Source: CAISIP01 sp031396205
Lineage (GTDB): Bacteria; Pseudomonadota; Gammaproteobacteria; Burkholderiales; Burkholderiaceae_C
DNA: 64,000 bases
Assembly (NCBI GenBank): GCA_031396205.1
Contig: JANNKH010000097.1
Location: 17,527-81,526, forward strand
Direction: 5' to 3'
Positions 1 through 7,892 of the stretch are shown piece by piece (positions within the stretch are counted from its first letter, which is position 1; every line of letters starts with the position of its first letter). The notes beneath the pieces were generated by a model. That model made no database searches, was not told where the DNA came from, and saw only the letters and a program-made list of their open reading frames with translations. The position numbers were made by a program, and so were the translations under genes.

Positions 1-288
1 GCCAGCGTCGACCAGCTTGCGCGCCGCGGTGGCTGACACATCGGGCTTGCCTTGATCGTCTTCCACCAGTAGTTCGATCTGCCGACCCAGCAATCCGCCC
101 TTGGCATTGAGCTCCTTGACGGCGTACACCGCACCCTGCGCCACCGGTTCGGCATAGCCCTTGGCGGGCCCGACCCGATCCGTGATCATGCCGATCTTGA
201 TCGTGTTCTGGCCGAACGCCAGCGGCGCAACCGCGACCATGGCGCCGGCAATGACGGCCCGTGCAGCCGATAAGAGTGTCTGTTTCAT
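1..288 (-). CDS. ABC transporter substrate-binding protein, branched-chain amino acid (LivK) type, N-terminal part
   Basis: Periplasmic receptor of a Leu/Ile/Val-type ABC importer; the gene runs off the left edge, so only the first 96 codons are visible. The start ATG has GGAG 8 nt upstream. Residues 1 to about 24 form a signal peptide (MKQTLLSAARAVIAG...) and the mature part begins NTIKIGMITDRVGPAKGYA. The following text AVYAVKELNAKGGLLGRQIELLVEDD spans the typical G-N/L-L-G-R and D-D-Q-G-K-P motifs of the family (pieces visible: KGGLLGRQ, EDDQGKPD). It is the last visible gene of the minus-strand gentisate-type operon, so an aromatic acid is a more likely ligand than an amino acid; that is inference from position. 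Confidence 0.85.
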   Translation of the reverse strand, partial: MKQTLLSAARAVIAGAMVAVAPLAFGQNTIKIGMITDRVGPAKGYAEPVAQGAVYAVKELNAKGGLLGRQIELLVEDDQGKPDVSATAARKLVDAG

Positions 289-326
289 GTGCTTGTCTCC
301 TCGTGAAAAAATTGATCCCGCTCACT

Positions 327-884
327 TCACCGAACCAGCATCCGGCGCGTCCAGCGCCCGTAGGCCTCCATCTGGTCTGCCACAGCCTTGCGCGCCGCAG
401 CGTCCACCAAATTGCCTTCTGTGTCGAACTTCGATTGGCACAGGTTGATGAATACCTCGGGCTTGGGCATCACCAAGGCCTCCAGGCAGCCCAAAATCTT
501 GCGCACCTCGTACTGGTGTCGCGCTCCACCGACCGGTCCCAGTGTGGCTGACATCAAGGCGACCGGCTTGTCCTTGAACGGCTGTGGCTGCTGGCGCGAC
601 ATCCAGTCGATCGCGTTCTTGAGCACGCCGGAGATGGAAAAGTTGTACTCCGGACTTGCAATCAGCAGCGCGTCAGCAGCGCGGATTTCCTGCGCCAACT
701 GGATCACCGCCAGCGGCACGCCCTCGGCCTCCAGGTCCTGGCTGAACAAGGGAACCGCGTCATAGCGCGCGATGCGCAGCGCCATTCCTTCAGGCAGCAT
801 GCCTCCCGCAGCGCGCAACGCGCCCAGGTTATAGGACTGGCGGCGCAAACTGCCGCAGATGCCCAACACCGAAATACCTGGCAT
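327..884 (-). CDS. NADPH-dependent FMN reductase family protein
   Basis: Flavodoxin-fold NAD(P)H:FMN/quinone reductase (ChrR/YieF-like), 185 aa, the usual family length. The flavin phosphate loop is at the N-terminus (GICGSLRRQSYN, residues 8-19) and the conserved SPEYNFSISGVLKNAIDW block lies near residues 77-94. The start ATG has AAGGAG 9 nt upstream. The gene sits 32 nt downstream of the FAH-family hydrolase in the same direction, so it belongs to the gentisate-type operon. It could supply reduced flavin to a monooxygenase that feeds gentisate or act as a quinone reductase; the sequence does not decide between these. Confidence 0.88.
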   Translation of the reverse strand: MPGISVLGICGSLRRQSYNLGALRAAGGMLPEGMALRIARYDAVPLFSQDLEAEGVPLAVIQLAQEIRAADALLIASPEYNFSISGVLKNAIDWMSRQQPQPFKDKPVALMSATLGPVGGARHQYEVRKILGCLEALVMPKPEVFINLCQSKFDTEGNLVDAAARKAVADQMEAYGRWTRRMLVR

Positions 885-916
885 GAAACAGAACTCCTTG
901 CTGGTCTATGCGGCGC

Positions 917-1798
917 TCACGGTGCGGCCACATCGGCATACTGCGGCGCCACCCGGATCTCGAACTCTCCCACCTGATCAATGCCCGCCTTCAATCGGTC
1001 GCCGGGAACGACAGGGCCAACGCCCTGCGGTGTGCCGGTCATGATGATGTCGCCCGGTTGCAATGTATAGAAGGCCGACGCAAATTCGATCAGCCGCGCC
1101 ACGTCATACACCATATGGCGGGTATTGGACTGCTGGCGCATCTGGCCATTCACACTCAGCCAGAGATCGAGCTGGTTCGGGTCGGCGATCTCGTCGGCGG
1201 TGACCATCCAGGGTCCGAGCACGGCATAGGTGTCGATGGATTTACGAAAACTCTGAAATTCCGTGCCCCGCACCGTCATGTCCAGCGCGACGGCGTAACC
1301 AGCGACATGGGCCATTGCATCGGCGCGGGAAACCTGCCGGCAGATCGAACCGATCACCACCCCCAGCTCGACCTCATGGTCATTGCGGCGGCCACCGAAT
1401 CGCAACGCAATCTCCTGGCCGCAGCCGATCAGGGCACTGCCGGCTTTCAGAAACAGGCCCCAGTCAGCGATCGACGTGATCTGGCGCCCGTGCGCGATTC
1501 CCGCATCGGCCTTGGACTCCGCAATATGGTCCTGGTAATTGATCGGCGCGCCGATGATCTTGCCAGGATTGGCCACCGGCGTGTCGAACCGCACGGTATC
1601 CGCCGCATGGCGCTGCGCCCCTGCCATAGCCTTCAATAGCTGTGGCCGCAGCCGTGGCAAGGCCTCGATCAACAGGTCTTTTTGCGGCAGCGGATACCGC
1701 TGGGCCGGCAGCAGATCGAGTACGCTGGTCACGTCATACACCAGACTGTTGTCGACCACCCCCAGGCGGCCGCCGTTGAATCGACAGATCTTCATCGG
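917..1798 (-). CDS. Fumarylacetoacetate hydrolase (FAH) family protein, likely fumaryl/maleylpyruvate hydrolase
   Basis: Metal-dependent C-C bond hydrolase, 293 aa from the chosen ATG. This start has GGAG 9 nt upstream and gives the normal family N-terminus (MKICRFNGGRLGVV); an ATG 24 nt further upstream exists but adds unusual residues. The C-terminal FAH domain shows the E-x-E metal pair (HEVELGVVIG), the later Asp ligand (ALDMT) and the GDIIMTGTPQGVG motif. It lies 55 nt after the gentisate dioxygenase gene, where fumarylpyruvate or maleylpyruvate hydrolase is expected in gentisate degradation. No maleylpyruvate isomerase is adjacent; two GST-fold genes elsewhere in the window could do this or the enzyme may act on maleylpyruvate directly. 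Specificity is inferred from context. Confidence 0.85.
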   Translation of the reverse strand, partial: PMKICRFNGGRLGVVDNSLVYDVTSVLDLLPAQRYPLPQKDLLIEALPRLRPQLLKAMAGAQRHAADTVRFDTPVANPGKIIGAPINYQDHIAESKADAGIAHGRQITSIADWGLFLKAGSALIGCGQEIALRFGGRRNDHEVELGVVIGSICRQVSRADAMAHVAGYAVALDMTVRGTEFQSFRKSIDTYAVLGPWMVTADEIADPNQLDLWLSVNGQMRQQSNTRHMVYDVARLIEFASAFYTLQPGDIIMTGTPQGVGPVVPGDRLKAGIDQVGEFEIRVAPQYADVAAP

Positions 1799-1853
1799 GC
1801 AATGCTCCAGCAGCGTGAGCACGCATACGACGCGACGTGACCCCGGTTGTCGA

Positions 1854-2894
1854 TCATGTAGCTTCGACCTCTTCCTCGCGCAGGTAGCCCATGCAGGCCA
1901 GCAACTCGCGATCGGTCATCATGAAGACCATGGCGTCGTCGGACGCCGCGGTATGGCTGATCCAGTTCCAGTGCGGCAATGTAAACACATCGTGTTGTGA
2001 CCATGCGATCGTCGTCGTGCCGATGCGGCTACTGCCGTGTCCGCGCGCAATGACACAAATCGCGTTGCTGGTGCTGCGGTAGCGCCGGGTCGGGCGGCCT
2101 GATGCGCAGGCCAGCAGGTAGCAGTCCAGGGTCGGAAGCACGGCTCCCTGCGATTGGCCATCGACATAGCGCAACCAGCGGCTGCCATCGGCCTGCGGCG
2201 CAGCCTCTGCAATGGCCCGGCAAGCGCGCTGCCAGGCGAACCGATAGCGACTGCCCGCAGCATCGCCTGGTTCCTGCGCGTCGGGCCCGAGCAGAACCGC
2301 TGCGCCGTGCGCTGCCGGTGGACGCGTTGCAGACGGCTCGACTGCGCCCGCTTTCGGGCTGGCCATCTCGAAGAACATGCTGTCCAGGTGGTGCAGCAAC
2401 GGCAGGTCGAGCCCATCGAACCACACCAGGCGGTGCGTTCCCTGGTGCCTATGTTCATGCCAGGTCCAGGCCGGTGTCAACACCAGATCGCCCTCGGCCA
2501 TCGGGCATTGGTGCTGGTTGACGGTAGTGATGGCCCCTTCGCCGCTCATCACGAAACGGATCGCCTGCAGGCTGTGGCGATGCGCCCGTGCCGTCTCGCC
2601 CGGCAACAAGGTCTGCAGACCGCCCGACAGGTTGGTGGTGGTGGCGACCCGACCATTGAACGCCGGATGCGTCAATAGCAACACCCGCCGTTCGGCGTCT
2701 TCCATCGCCACTTCGCGCGAGGCCCGATCGATCAGCGGCAACATGTCGCGCCAGGCCCAGGCCATAGGAACATCCGGCGCCTGCGGTGCGCGGGTCGTGA
2801 TACGGTGGTAGCGGTCCCACAACGGCTGCGCGTGGCGCGCGGCAAGCGCGCCGATCAGTCCGGCATAACGCGTCTCTGAGTGCGAAACGTCCAT
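1854..2894 (-). CDS. Gentisate 1,2-dioxygenase (bicupin)
   Basis: Cytosolic Fe(II) ring-cleavage dioxygenase converting gentisate to maleylpyruvate; 346 aa is the usual length. The N-terminal cupin carries the iron-binding stretch ARAHRHSLQAIRFVMSGEG (about residues 101-119) followed by WTWHEHRHQG, and a second, more degenerate cupin lies near the C-terminus (WSQHDVFTLPHWNW). The ATG is preceded by GGAG 7-8 nt upstream. It is the first gene of the minus-strand operon (dioxygenase, FAH hydrolase, FMN reductase, ABC receptor) and is divergent from a NahR/NagR-like regulator. Salicylate 1,2-dioxygenase-like enzymes belong to the same family, so the exact hydroxybenzoate substrate is not certain. 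Confidence 0.88.
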   Translation of the reverse strand: MDVSHSETRYAGLIGALAARHAQPLWDRYHRITTRAPQAPDVPMAWAWRDMLPLIDRASREVAMEDAERRVLLLTHPAFNGRVATTTNLSGGLQTLLPGETARAHRHSLQAIRFVMSGEGAITTVNQHQCPMAEGDLVLTPAWTWHEHRHQGTHRLVWFDGLDLPLLHHLDSMFFEMASPKAGAVEPSATRPPAAHGAAVLLGPDAQEPGDAAGSRYRFAWQRACRAIAEAAPQADGSRWLRYVDGQSQGAVLPTLDCYLLACASGRPTRRYRSTSNAICVIARGHGSSRIGTTTIAWSQHDVFTLPHWNWISHTAASDDAMVFMMTDRELLACMGYLREEEVEAT

Positions 2895-2995
2895 GGGCTC
2901 TCCGTGCGCACCGGCGCGTGGCCGGCCTGTCCAATGTCACAGCGCAGTCTAGTGCCCTCCCATATAAGCCGCAACCAAGACCATTTATCGTTACT

Positions 2996-3010
2996 ATCAA
3001 TGATGTGAAT
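2996..3010. promoter_or_regulatory. Candidate LysR (NahR-type) binding site in divergent promoter region
   Basis: The 162-bp gap between the dioxygenase and lysR genes contains ATCAATGATGTGAAT. Read on the minus strand this is ATTCACATCATTGAT, close to the NahR site ATTCACGCT-N2-TGAT as I recall it (10 of 13 defined positions agree). It overlaps the dyad TGAT-N6-ATCA at 3001-3014. Its location upstream of both genes fits a LysR regulator that controls the catabolic operon and itself. The consensus match is from memory and the binding is inferred. Confidence 0.45.
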
Positions 3011-3056
3011 ATCACGTTGCTGGCCGCGCATTGCGTTCGCGCTGCTGGAGACATGC

Positions 3057-3989
3057 ATGGAACTGCACAAACTCGACCTGAACCTGCTCAAGACCTTCGA
3101 TGCGGTGCACCGGCACAACAATCTGTCGACAGCAGGCATTGAACTGGGTCTGACCCAGCCGGCCGTCAGTGCGGCGCTCAAGCGATTGCGCACCCACTTC
3201 GACGACCCGCTGTTCGTGCGCACCTCGCACGGCATGCGACCCACGCCGCATGCAGACACCATCGCGGTCAAGATTGCCCGGGCGCTGACTATGCTGCGCG
3301 AAGTCCACCAGGTGGCCACCTTCTCGCGTAGCACGACGACGGTGCACTACCGCATCTATATCAACGATGTCGGCATGCTGGTGGTGATGCCCCAGGTGCT
3401 CAAGCAGGTCAGCGAGCAGGCGCCCCATGCCAAGATCAGCATCATCGACCTGCGGCCCGATGAGGTGGTCGACGCGCTGGACAGCGGCGAAATCGACCTG
3501 GCCATCGGCTATTTCCTGGGCATGCCCAACTGGGCGCGCCAGCAGACGATTCGCAAGACATCCTATGTCTGCGCGGTTCGCACCGGCCATCCGGATATTG
3601 GCGACAGCCTGTCGATCGAGCAATACCTGCGCGCCAAGCACGGCATGTACTCGACCAGCGGCTCACCGCACAGCGTCGTTGATGAAACGCTGGCGCGGAT
3701 GAACATGACGCGCGACGTGAGCTTGCGCGTGCCGCGTTTTGCCGCGCTGCCGTTCCTGATTGCGCGCTCGGATCTGGTGGTGACCATTCCCGAGGATCTG
3801 GGCCTCGCTTTCAGCCGTCTGATCGACATCAAGCTGTTTGCGCCGCCACTGCCACTGGGTCAATTCGAGATCAAGCAATATTGGCATGAACGCCATCATG
3901 CCGAACCAGCGTTTCGCTGGCTGCGCGGTGTCGTACGCAAGGAAACGCTGCATCTGGTGCGGCAACGTCCGCGCAAAGCGGCCGTCTGA
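3057..3989 (+). CDS. LysR-family transcriptional regulator, NahR/NagR-like
   Basis: 310-aa LysR-type regulator. The winged HTH covers residues 1-65, with the recognition part LTQPAVSAALKRLRTHF and the wing DDPLFVRTSHGMRPTP; the effector domain follows from about residue 90. The ATG has GGAG 6 nt upstream. It starts directly with MELHKLDLNLLKTFDAV, which resembles regulators of naphthalene/salicylate and 3-hydroxybenzoate pathways. It faces the gentisate-type operon across a shared promoter region holding a NahR-like site, so it probably activates that operon in response to a hydroxybenzoate. The effector is not known. Confidence 0.9.
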   Translation: MELHKLDLNLLKTFDAVHRHNNLSTAGIELGLTQPAVSAALKRLRTHFDDPLFVRTSHGMRPTPHADTIAVKIARALTMLREVHQVATFSRSTTTVHYRIYINDVGMLVVMPQVLKQVSEQAPHAKISIIDLRPDEVVDALDSGEIDLAIGYFLGMPNWARQQTIRKTSYVCAVRTGHPDIGDSLSIEQYLRAKHGMYSTSGSPHSVVDETLARMNMTRDVSLRVPRFAALPFLIARSDLVVTIPEDLGLAFSRLIDIKLFAPPLPLGQFEIKQYWHERHHAEPAFRWLRGVVRKETLHLVRQRPRKAAV

Positions 3990-4064
3990 GGTGGGTCGAC
4001 CGCAGCAGGTCAAGCTTGCCCCGGCAATGACGGCGGCAAGGCCGCCCAGCCCGACCCAGTCAGA

Positions 4065-4703
4065 TCAGATCAGCTTGACGCCAGTCCGCTCCTGCAGAGC
4101 GTCGCGCGTGACGTCCGGGGCCAGTTCCACCACCTTCAGGCCTTCGGGCGTGACGTCCATCACGGCCATGTCGGTGATGATGCGGTTCACGACGCCGACC
4201 CCGGTCAAAGGCAGCGAGCACTGCGGCAGGATCTTCAGGTCGAAACTGCCGTCTTTCTTTTTCGCGACATGCTCCATCAGGATGATGACGCGCTTGACGC
4301 CGGCCACCAGGTCCATCGCGCCGCCCATGCCCTTGACCATCTTGCCCGGAATCATCCAGTTGGCCAGGTCACCCTTTTCGCTGACCTGCATGGCACCCAG
4401 GATGGACAGGTTGATCTTGCCACCGCGGATCATTGCAAAGCTGTCGTGGCTACCGAAGATGGATGAGCCCGCCATCGTGGTCACGGTCTGCTTGCCAGCG
4501 TTGATCAAGTCGGCATCGACCTCGTCCTCGGTCGGGAACGGGCCGATGCCCAGCATGCCGTTCTCCGACTGCAGCCACACTTCCATGTCGGCGGGAACAT
4601 GGTTGGCCACCAGGGTCGGGATGCCGATACCCAGGTTCACGTAATACCCGTCTTGCAGTTCCTTGGCAGCACGTGCCGCCATTTGGTCTTGAGTCCAGCC
4701 CAT
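4065..4703 (-). CDS. scoB: 3-oxoacid CoA-transferase subunit B
   Basis: Beta subunit of succinyl-CoA:3-oxoacid (or related 3-oxoadipate) CoA-transferase, 212 aa. The catalytic Glu is in the SENGMLGIGP motif (E47 from the chosen start), and the GIGIPT loop and MGGAMDLV motif are intact. The start ATG has GGAG 6 nt upstream; the open frame further upstream is antisense-like sequence of scoA's end. It follows scoA by 31 nt. Whether the substrate is acetoacetate or 3-oxoadipate cannot be fixed from sequence; the presence of bdhA elsewhere in the window fits acetoacetate, the aromatic genes fit 3-oxoadipate. Confidence 0.92.
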   Translation of the reverse strand: MGWTQDQMAARAAKELQDGYYVNLGIGIPTLVANHVPADMEVWLQSENGMLGIGPFPTEDEVDADLINAGKQTVTTMAGSSIFGSHDSFAMIRGGKINLSILGAMQVSEKGDLANWMIPGKMVKGMGGAMDLVAGVKRVIILMEHVAKKKDGSFDLKILPQCSLPLTGVGVVNRIITDMAVMDVTPEGLKVVELAPDVTRDALQERTGVKLI

Positions 4704-4734
4704 ATCAGTCTCCAGTTCGTCTCGTTTGTCGGGT

Positions 4735-5442
4735 TCAGGCAGCTGCTTTCTCGCGGATCGTGCGCTTCTCGATCCGCTTTTCCGGATGTGCATTGAGCAC
4801 GATACGGTGCACATAGATGCCCGGCAAATGCACCTGGTCCGGCTCCATGGTGCCGGTCTCGACGATCTCCTCTACCTCCACGATCGTGACCTTGCCCGCC
4901 ATGGCTGCGGCAGGATTGAAATTGCGTGCGGTATAGCGGAACTGCAGATTGCCCGACTTGTCGGCACGATGCGCCTTGACCAGCGCCACGTCAGGCACCA
5001 GCGCGCGCTCCAACACATAGGTCTCGCCGTCGAACTCGCGCAGCTCCTTGCCCTCGGCCACCAAGGTGCCGACGCCGGTCTTGGTGAAGAAGGCCGGTAT
5101 GCCCGCGCCCCCCGCACGCAGCTTCTCTGCCAAGGTGCCCTGGGGCGTGAATTCCAGTTCCAGTTCACCGGCCAGGTACTGGCGCTCGAACTCCTTGTTC
5201 TCGCCCACATAGCTCGAGACCATGCGCTTGATCTGGCGCGTCTCGAGCAGTTTGCCCAGGCCGAATCCGTCGACGCCGGCATTGTTGGAAATAACGGTCA
5301 GGTTCTTCATGCCGCTGTCGCGTAGCGCGTCGATCAACGCCTCGGGAATGCCGCACAGGCCAAAACCGCCCACAGCCATCAACTGGCCGTCCTTGACGAT
5401 ACCTTCGAGCGCCTTGGCGGCGGAGGGGAAAATCTTGTTCAC
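4735..5442 (-). CDS. scoA: 3-oxoacid CoA-transferase subunit A
   Basis: Alpha subunit of the CoA-transferase, 235 aa. The CoA-binding GGFGLCGIPE motif is at residues 25-34 and SNNAGVDGFGLG follows. The frame lacks an ATG near the expected N-terminus; a GTG with AGGAG 6 nt upstream gives VNKIFPSAAKALEGIV, matching the family start, so GTG is chosen. First gene of a two-gene operon with scoB and divergent from a PAS-LuxR regulator gene. The 5' leader contains a perfect palindrome at 5472-5497, 30 nt upstream of the start, so that regulator probably controls the operon. Confidence 0.92.
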   Translation of the reverse strand: MNKIFPSAAKALEGIVKDGQLMAVGGFGLCGIPEALIDALRDSGMKNLTVISNNAGVDGFGLGKLLETRQIKRMVSSYVGENKEFERQYLAGELELEFTPQGTLAEKLRAGGAGIPAFFTKTGVGTLVAEGKELREFDGETYVLERALVPDVALVKAHRADKSGNLQFRYTARNFNPAAAMAGKVTIVEVEEIVETGTMEPDQVHLPGIYVHRIVLNAHPEKRIEKRTIREKAAA

Positions 5443-5471
5443 ACTGATCTCCTGATGGTGAGGTCTGAACG

Positions 5472-5497
5472 ATACTACGTAATGCCATACGTAGTAT
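5472..5497. promoter_or_regulatory. Perfect 10-bp inverted repeat, candidate operator of scoAB
   Basis: ATACTACGTA, a 6-bp spacer (ATGCCA), then TACGTAGTAT. The arms are perfect complements, each containing a TACGTA core, and a third partial copy (TTCGTAC) follows at about 5498-5504. It lies between scoA (minus) and a PAS-LuxR gene (plus). An AT-rich perfect dyad in GC-rich DNA at this place is best read as a dimeric LuxR-type binding site overlapping the scoA promoter. No binding data; function inferred. Confidence 0.6.
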
Positions 5498-5609
5498 TTC
5501 GTACTGGTGAACCATGCATTGACGCAGGCATTTCTGCAGTTGGCCAATCCCAGGCAAATGGGCCCCCTTGGGGGCTGCGACAAACGCGCGGCGACAAGCC
5601 TGGCGGCGT

Positions 5610-6155
5610 ATGACTGACGTCGACTACCAACTGGCGTTCGATCTCGCGCCGATCGGGCTGGTGCTTTCGCGCCATCGCAGCATCATCGACTGCAATGCGC
5701 GCCTGTGCGAGATGTTCGGCTTGTCGCGCGAATTGCTGATCGGCCAGACGTTCCAGATGCTGTACCCGAGCCAGCAGGAATACGAGCGCACCGGCCTGCG
5801 CATTGCTCCCATCCTCAACGCCGGTGGTCACTATGCGGACGATCGGGTCATGAAGCGCGGCAGCGGCGAGACCTTCTGGTGCCATGTCACCGGGCGCGCG
5901 ATGAATCGGCAGGACCCGCATGCGGCCGGCATCTGGACCTTCATGGATCTCTCCTCCCGCCGGCCGGTCAAGGCAGAACTGACCGCACGTGAACGCGAGG
6001 TCGCAGCCCATCTGCTGGACGGGCTGACCAGCAAGCAGATCGGCCGGGCGCTGGCCATCAGCCACCGGACCGTTGAAATATACCGAGCGCGCCTGATGCG
6101 AAAATACCAGGCATCCACTACTGCTGATCTGGTGCACAAACTGATGGGCGGATAG
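5610..6155 (+). CDS. PAS domain and LuxR-type HTH transcriptional regulator
   Basis: 181 aa from ATG 5610; an upstream in-frame ATG at 5568 would add 14 poorly conserved-looking residues, and neither has a strong ribosome binding site. Residues about 8-110 form a PAS sensor (DYQLAFDLAPIGLVLS, later GETFWCHVTGRAMN), and the C-terminal 60 residues are a LuxR/FixJ HTH (LTAREREVAAHLLDGLTSKQ, then SHRTVEIYRARLMRKY). There is no receiver or autoinducer domain, so it senses through the PAS domain. It is divergent from scoAB across a palindrome that is the likely target. It may also drive the downstream plus-strand genes. Confidence 0.88.
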   Translation: MTDVDYQLAFDLAPIGLVLSRHRSIIDCNARLCEMFGLSRELLIGQTFQMLYPSQQEYERTGLRIAPILNAGGHYADDRVMKRGSGETFWCHVTGRAMNRQDPHAAGIWTFMDLSSRRPVKAELTAREREVAAHLLDGLTSKQIGRALAISHRTVEIYRARLMRKYQASTTADLVHKLMGG

Positions 6156-6185
6156 ACTGCGTAGCCTGCCCCTGCACCCAAGCCC

Positions 6186-6848
6186 ATGAACGAATCCCTG
6201 GCCCGCGAAGAAATCTGCCGCATTGGCAAGAGCCTGTTCGAGCGCAGTTACGTCCACGCCAGCGCCGGCAACATCAGCGTGCGGCTGGACGACGGATTTC
6301 TGATAACGCCCACCGATGCCTGCCTGGGTTTCCTGGACCCGGCACGGCTGGCGCGGCTGGACGGGCACGGACAACACATCAGTGGCGACAGGCAAAGCAA
6401 GACGATTGCGCTGCACACCCGCATTTACGGCGCCACGGCCCGATTCTCGAGCGCCGCGCGCTGCATCGTGCACACGCACAGCAGCCATTGCGTCGCGCTG
6501 ACCCTGGCGCCGCACGAGGCGGAGTTGTTGCCCCCCCTCACGCCCTATTTCGTCATGAAGGTCGGACGGGTGCCAGTGATCCCGTATCACTTTCCCGGTG
6601 ACCCGCAAACAGCCGAACGGGTGACCGAGACGATTGCCCGCTATGCGTCCGACGGCATCGAACTGCGCGCGGTCATGCTCGAACGCCTGGGTCCCAACGT
6701 CTGGCACACGTCGCCTGCAGCGGCGATGGCGACGCTCGAAGAACTGGAAGAAACGGCCCGGCTGGTGTGCATGGGATCGCGGCCATTGTTGCCGCTCAAC
6801 CCGGCGCAACTGCAGGACCTGCAGCGCCAGTTCGGCGCGCGCTGGTAA
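6186..6848 (+). CDS. Class II aldolase/adducin family protein, OtnC-like, with altered active site
   Basis: 220-aa member of the class II aldolase fold. The N-terminal ASAGNISVRLDDGFLITPTD and the metal pair HTHSSH (about residues 96-101) are intact, and overall it resembles 3-oxo-tetronate 4-phosphate decarboxylase OtnC. Two positions normally essential look changed: the acid Glu before the HxxxY segment is Thr (SKTIALHTRIY), and the usual N-H-G-P block that supplies the third metal His reads RLGPNVW. The enzyme may therefore be inactive or use other residues. It follows the PAS-LuxR gene by 30 nt and precedes an AhpD-like gene; no tetronate kinase is nearby, so the OtnC role is doubtful. 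Confidence 0.75.
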   Translation: MNESLAREEICRIGKSLFERSYVHASAGNISVRLDDGFLITPTDACLGFLDPARLARLDGHGQHISGDRQSKTIALHTRIYGATARFSSAARCIVHTHSSHCVALTLAPHEAELLPPLTPYFVMKVGRVPVIPYHFPGDPQTAERVTETIARYASDGIELRAVMLERLGPNVWHTSPAAAMATLEELEETARLVCMGSRPLLPLNPAQLQDLQRQFGARW

Positions 6849-6896
6849 GTTGGGCTGACGGCCAGGAACTTGATACCGACACCACAAGGAAGCACG

Positions 6897-7469
6897 ATGA
6901 ACCGCTACCCCGCTCCCGAACTAAAAGACCTGCCCGAGGACATCCGCACGCGCATCCTGGAGGTGCAGGAGAAATCCGGCTTCATTCCCAACGTCTTTCT
7001 CGGTCTGGCGCGTCGGCCGGCCGAATGGCGGGCTTTTTTTGCCTACCATGACGCGCTGATGCTGCGCGAGGAGTCGGGTCTGACCAAGGGCGAGCGCGAG
7101 ATGATCGTGACCACCACCAGCGCCGCCAACAACTGCCTGTATTGCGTGGTCGCGCATGGCGCCATCCTGCGCATCTACGAGAAAAAACCGCTGGTGGCCG
7201 ACCAGGTGGCCGTCAACTACCGCAAGGCCGACATCTCGCCGCGTCAAAGCGCCATTCTCGATTTCGCCATGAAGGTCTGCCAGCAATCGCACGAACTGGC
7301 AGACGCCGACTTCGAGGCCCTGCACGCCCACGGCCTGAACGACGAGGACATCTGGGACATCGGCGCGATCACGGCGTTCTTCGGCCTGTCGAACCGCATG
7401 GCCAACATGAGCGGCATGATGCCGAACCCGGAGTTCTATCTGCTGGGGCGGGTGCCGCGCCAGAAATAG
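6897..7469 (+). CDS. AhpD-like/carboxymuconolactone decarboxylase-family peroxidase-related protein
   Basis: 190-aa all-helical protein with the redox CxxC and downstream His of the AhpD superfamily (NNCLYCVVAHGAILR, about residues 81-95). The chosen ATG has AAGGAAG about 8 nt upstream and gives MNRYPAPELKDLPEDIR; an ATG 27 nt upstream lacks a site. Members of this peroxidase-related subgroup are about 180-195 aa, so it looks intact. Its role is probably peroxide or peroxynitrite detoxification or an unassigned redox step; the physiological substrate is unknown. It ends 3 nt before the convergent thioesterase gene. Confidence 0.85.
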   Translation: MNRYPAPELKDLPEDIRTRILEVQEKSGFIPNVFLGLARRPAEWRAFFAYHDALMLREESGLTKGEREMIVTTTSAANNCLYCVVAHGAILRIYEKKPLVADQVAVNYRKADISPRQSAILDFAMKVCQQSHELADADFEALHAHGLNDEDIWDIGAITAFFGLSNRMANMSGMMPNPEFYLLGRVPRQK

Positions 7470-7472
7470 CCC

Positions 7473-7892
7473 TCAGCTGACGACGGCCCGCAACCAGTCA
7501 GGCAGCTTTATTGCCTTTTGCCTCGGAAAATCCACCCAAATCGTCGTCGCGCCACCCGCCGCGCAAAGGGTGTCGGGCTCATCGGTGCGCTCCATCGTGA
7601 CCCAGGTCTCGAACGTGGTGCGCGCCGGGTCGCTGGTGTACATCCTGAGCAGCACATCGCCCGGATAGGTCAGCTGGCGATAGAAATTGCAGAACGCGTT
7701 GACGATGACGATGCCTTCGCCGGCGCGGCTGGGCACGCTGTCAACCGTCGCCAGCCAGTCGATGCGACAGACCTCCATGTAGCGAAAATAGCTGGTGTTG
7801 TTCAGGTGCCCCATCGCATCCATGTCACCCCAGCGTATCGGGATGGTGGTCTCGAAAACCAGCTTCTTGTTCTGCGGTAGTTCCAGCCTCAT
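7473..7892 (-). CDS. Acyl-CoA thioesterase, 4-hydroxybenzoyl-CoA thioesterase family
   Basis: 139-aa hot-dog fold thioesterase (FadM/YbgC type). The conserved IRWGDMDAMGHLNNTSYF block carries the catalytic Asp and the helix start (about residues 20-37), followed by RYMEVCRIDWL. The ATG overlaps the stop of the upstream SDR gene as ATGA, indicating translational coupling, so this start is well supported. It presumably releases a free acid from the CoA ester made or consumed by the pathway of the SDR; the acyl group is unknown. Confidence 0.9.
   Translation of the reverse strand: MRLELPQNKKLVFETTIPIRWGDMDAMGHLNNTSYFRYMEVCRIDWLATVDSVPSRAGEGIVIVNAFCNFYRQLTYPGDVLLRMYTSDPARTTFETWVTMERTDEPDTLCAAGGATTIWVDFPRQKAIKLPDWLRAVVS

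Noticed and set aside
4032..4046. GGCGGC-AAG-GCCGCC hairpin between lysR and scoB as a bidirectional terminator
   Set aside because: The stem is good but no T-tract follows on either strand, so I do not annotate it.
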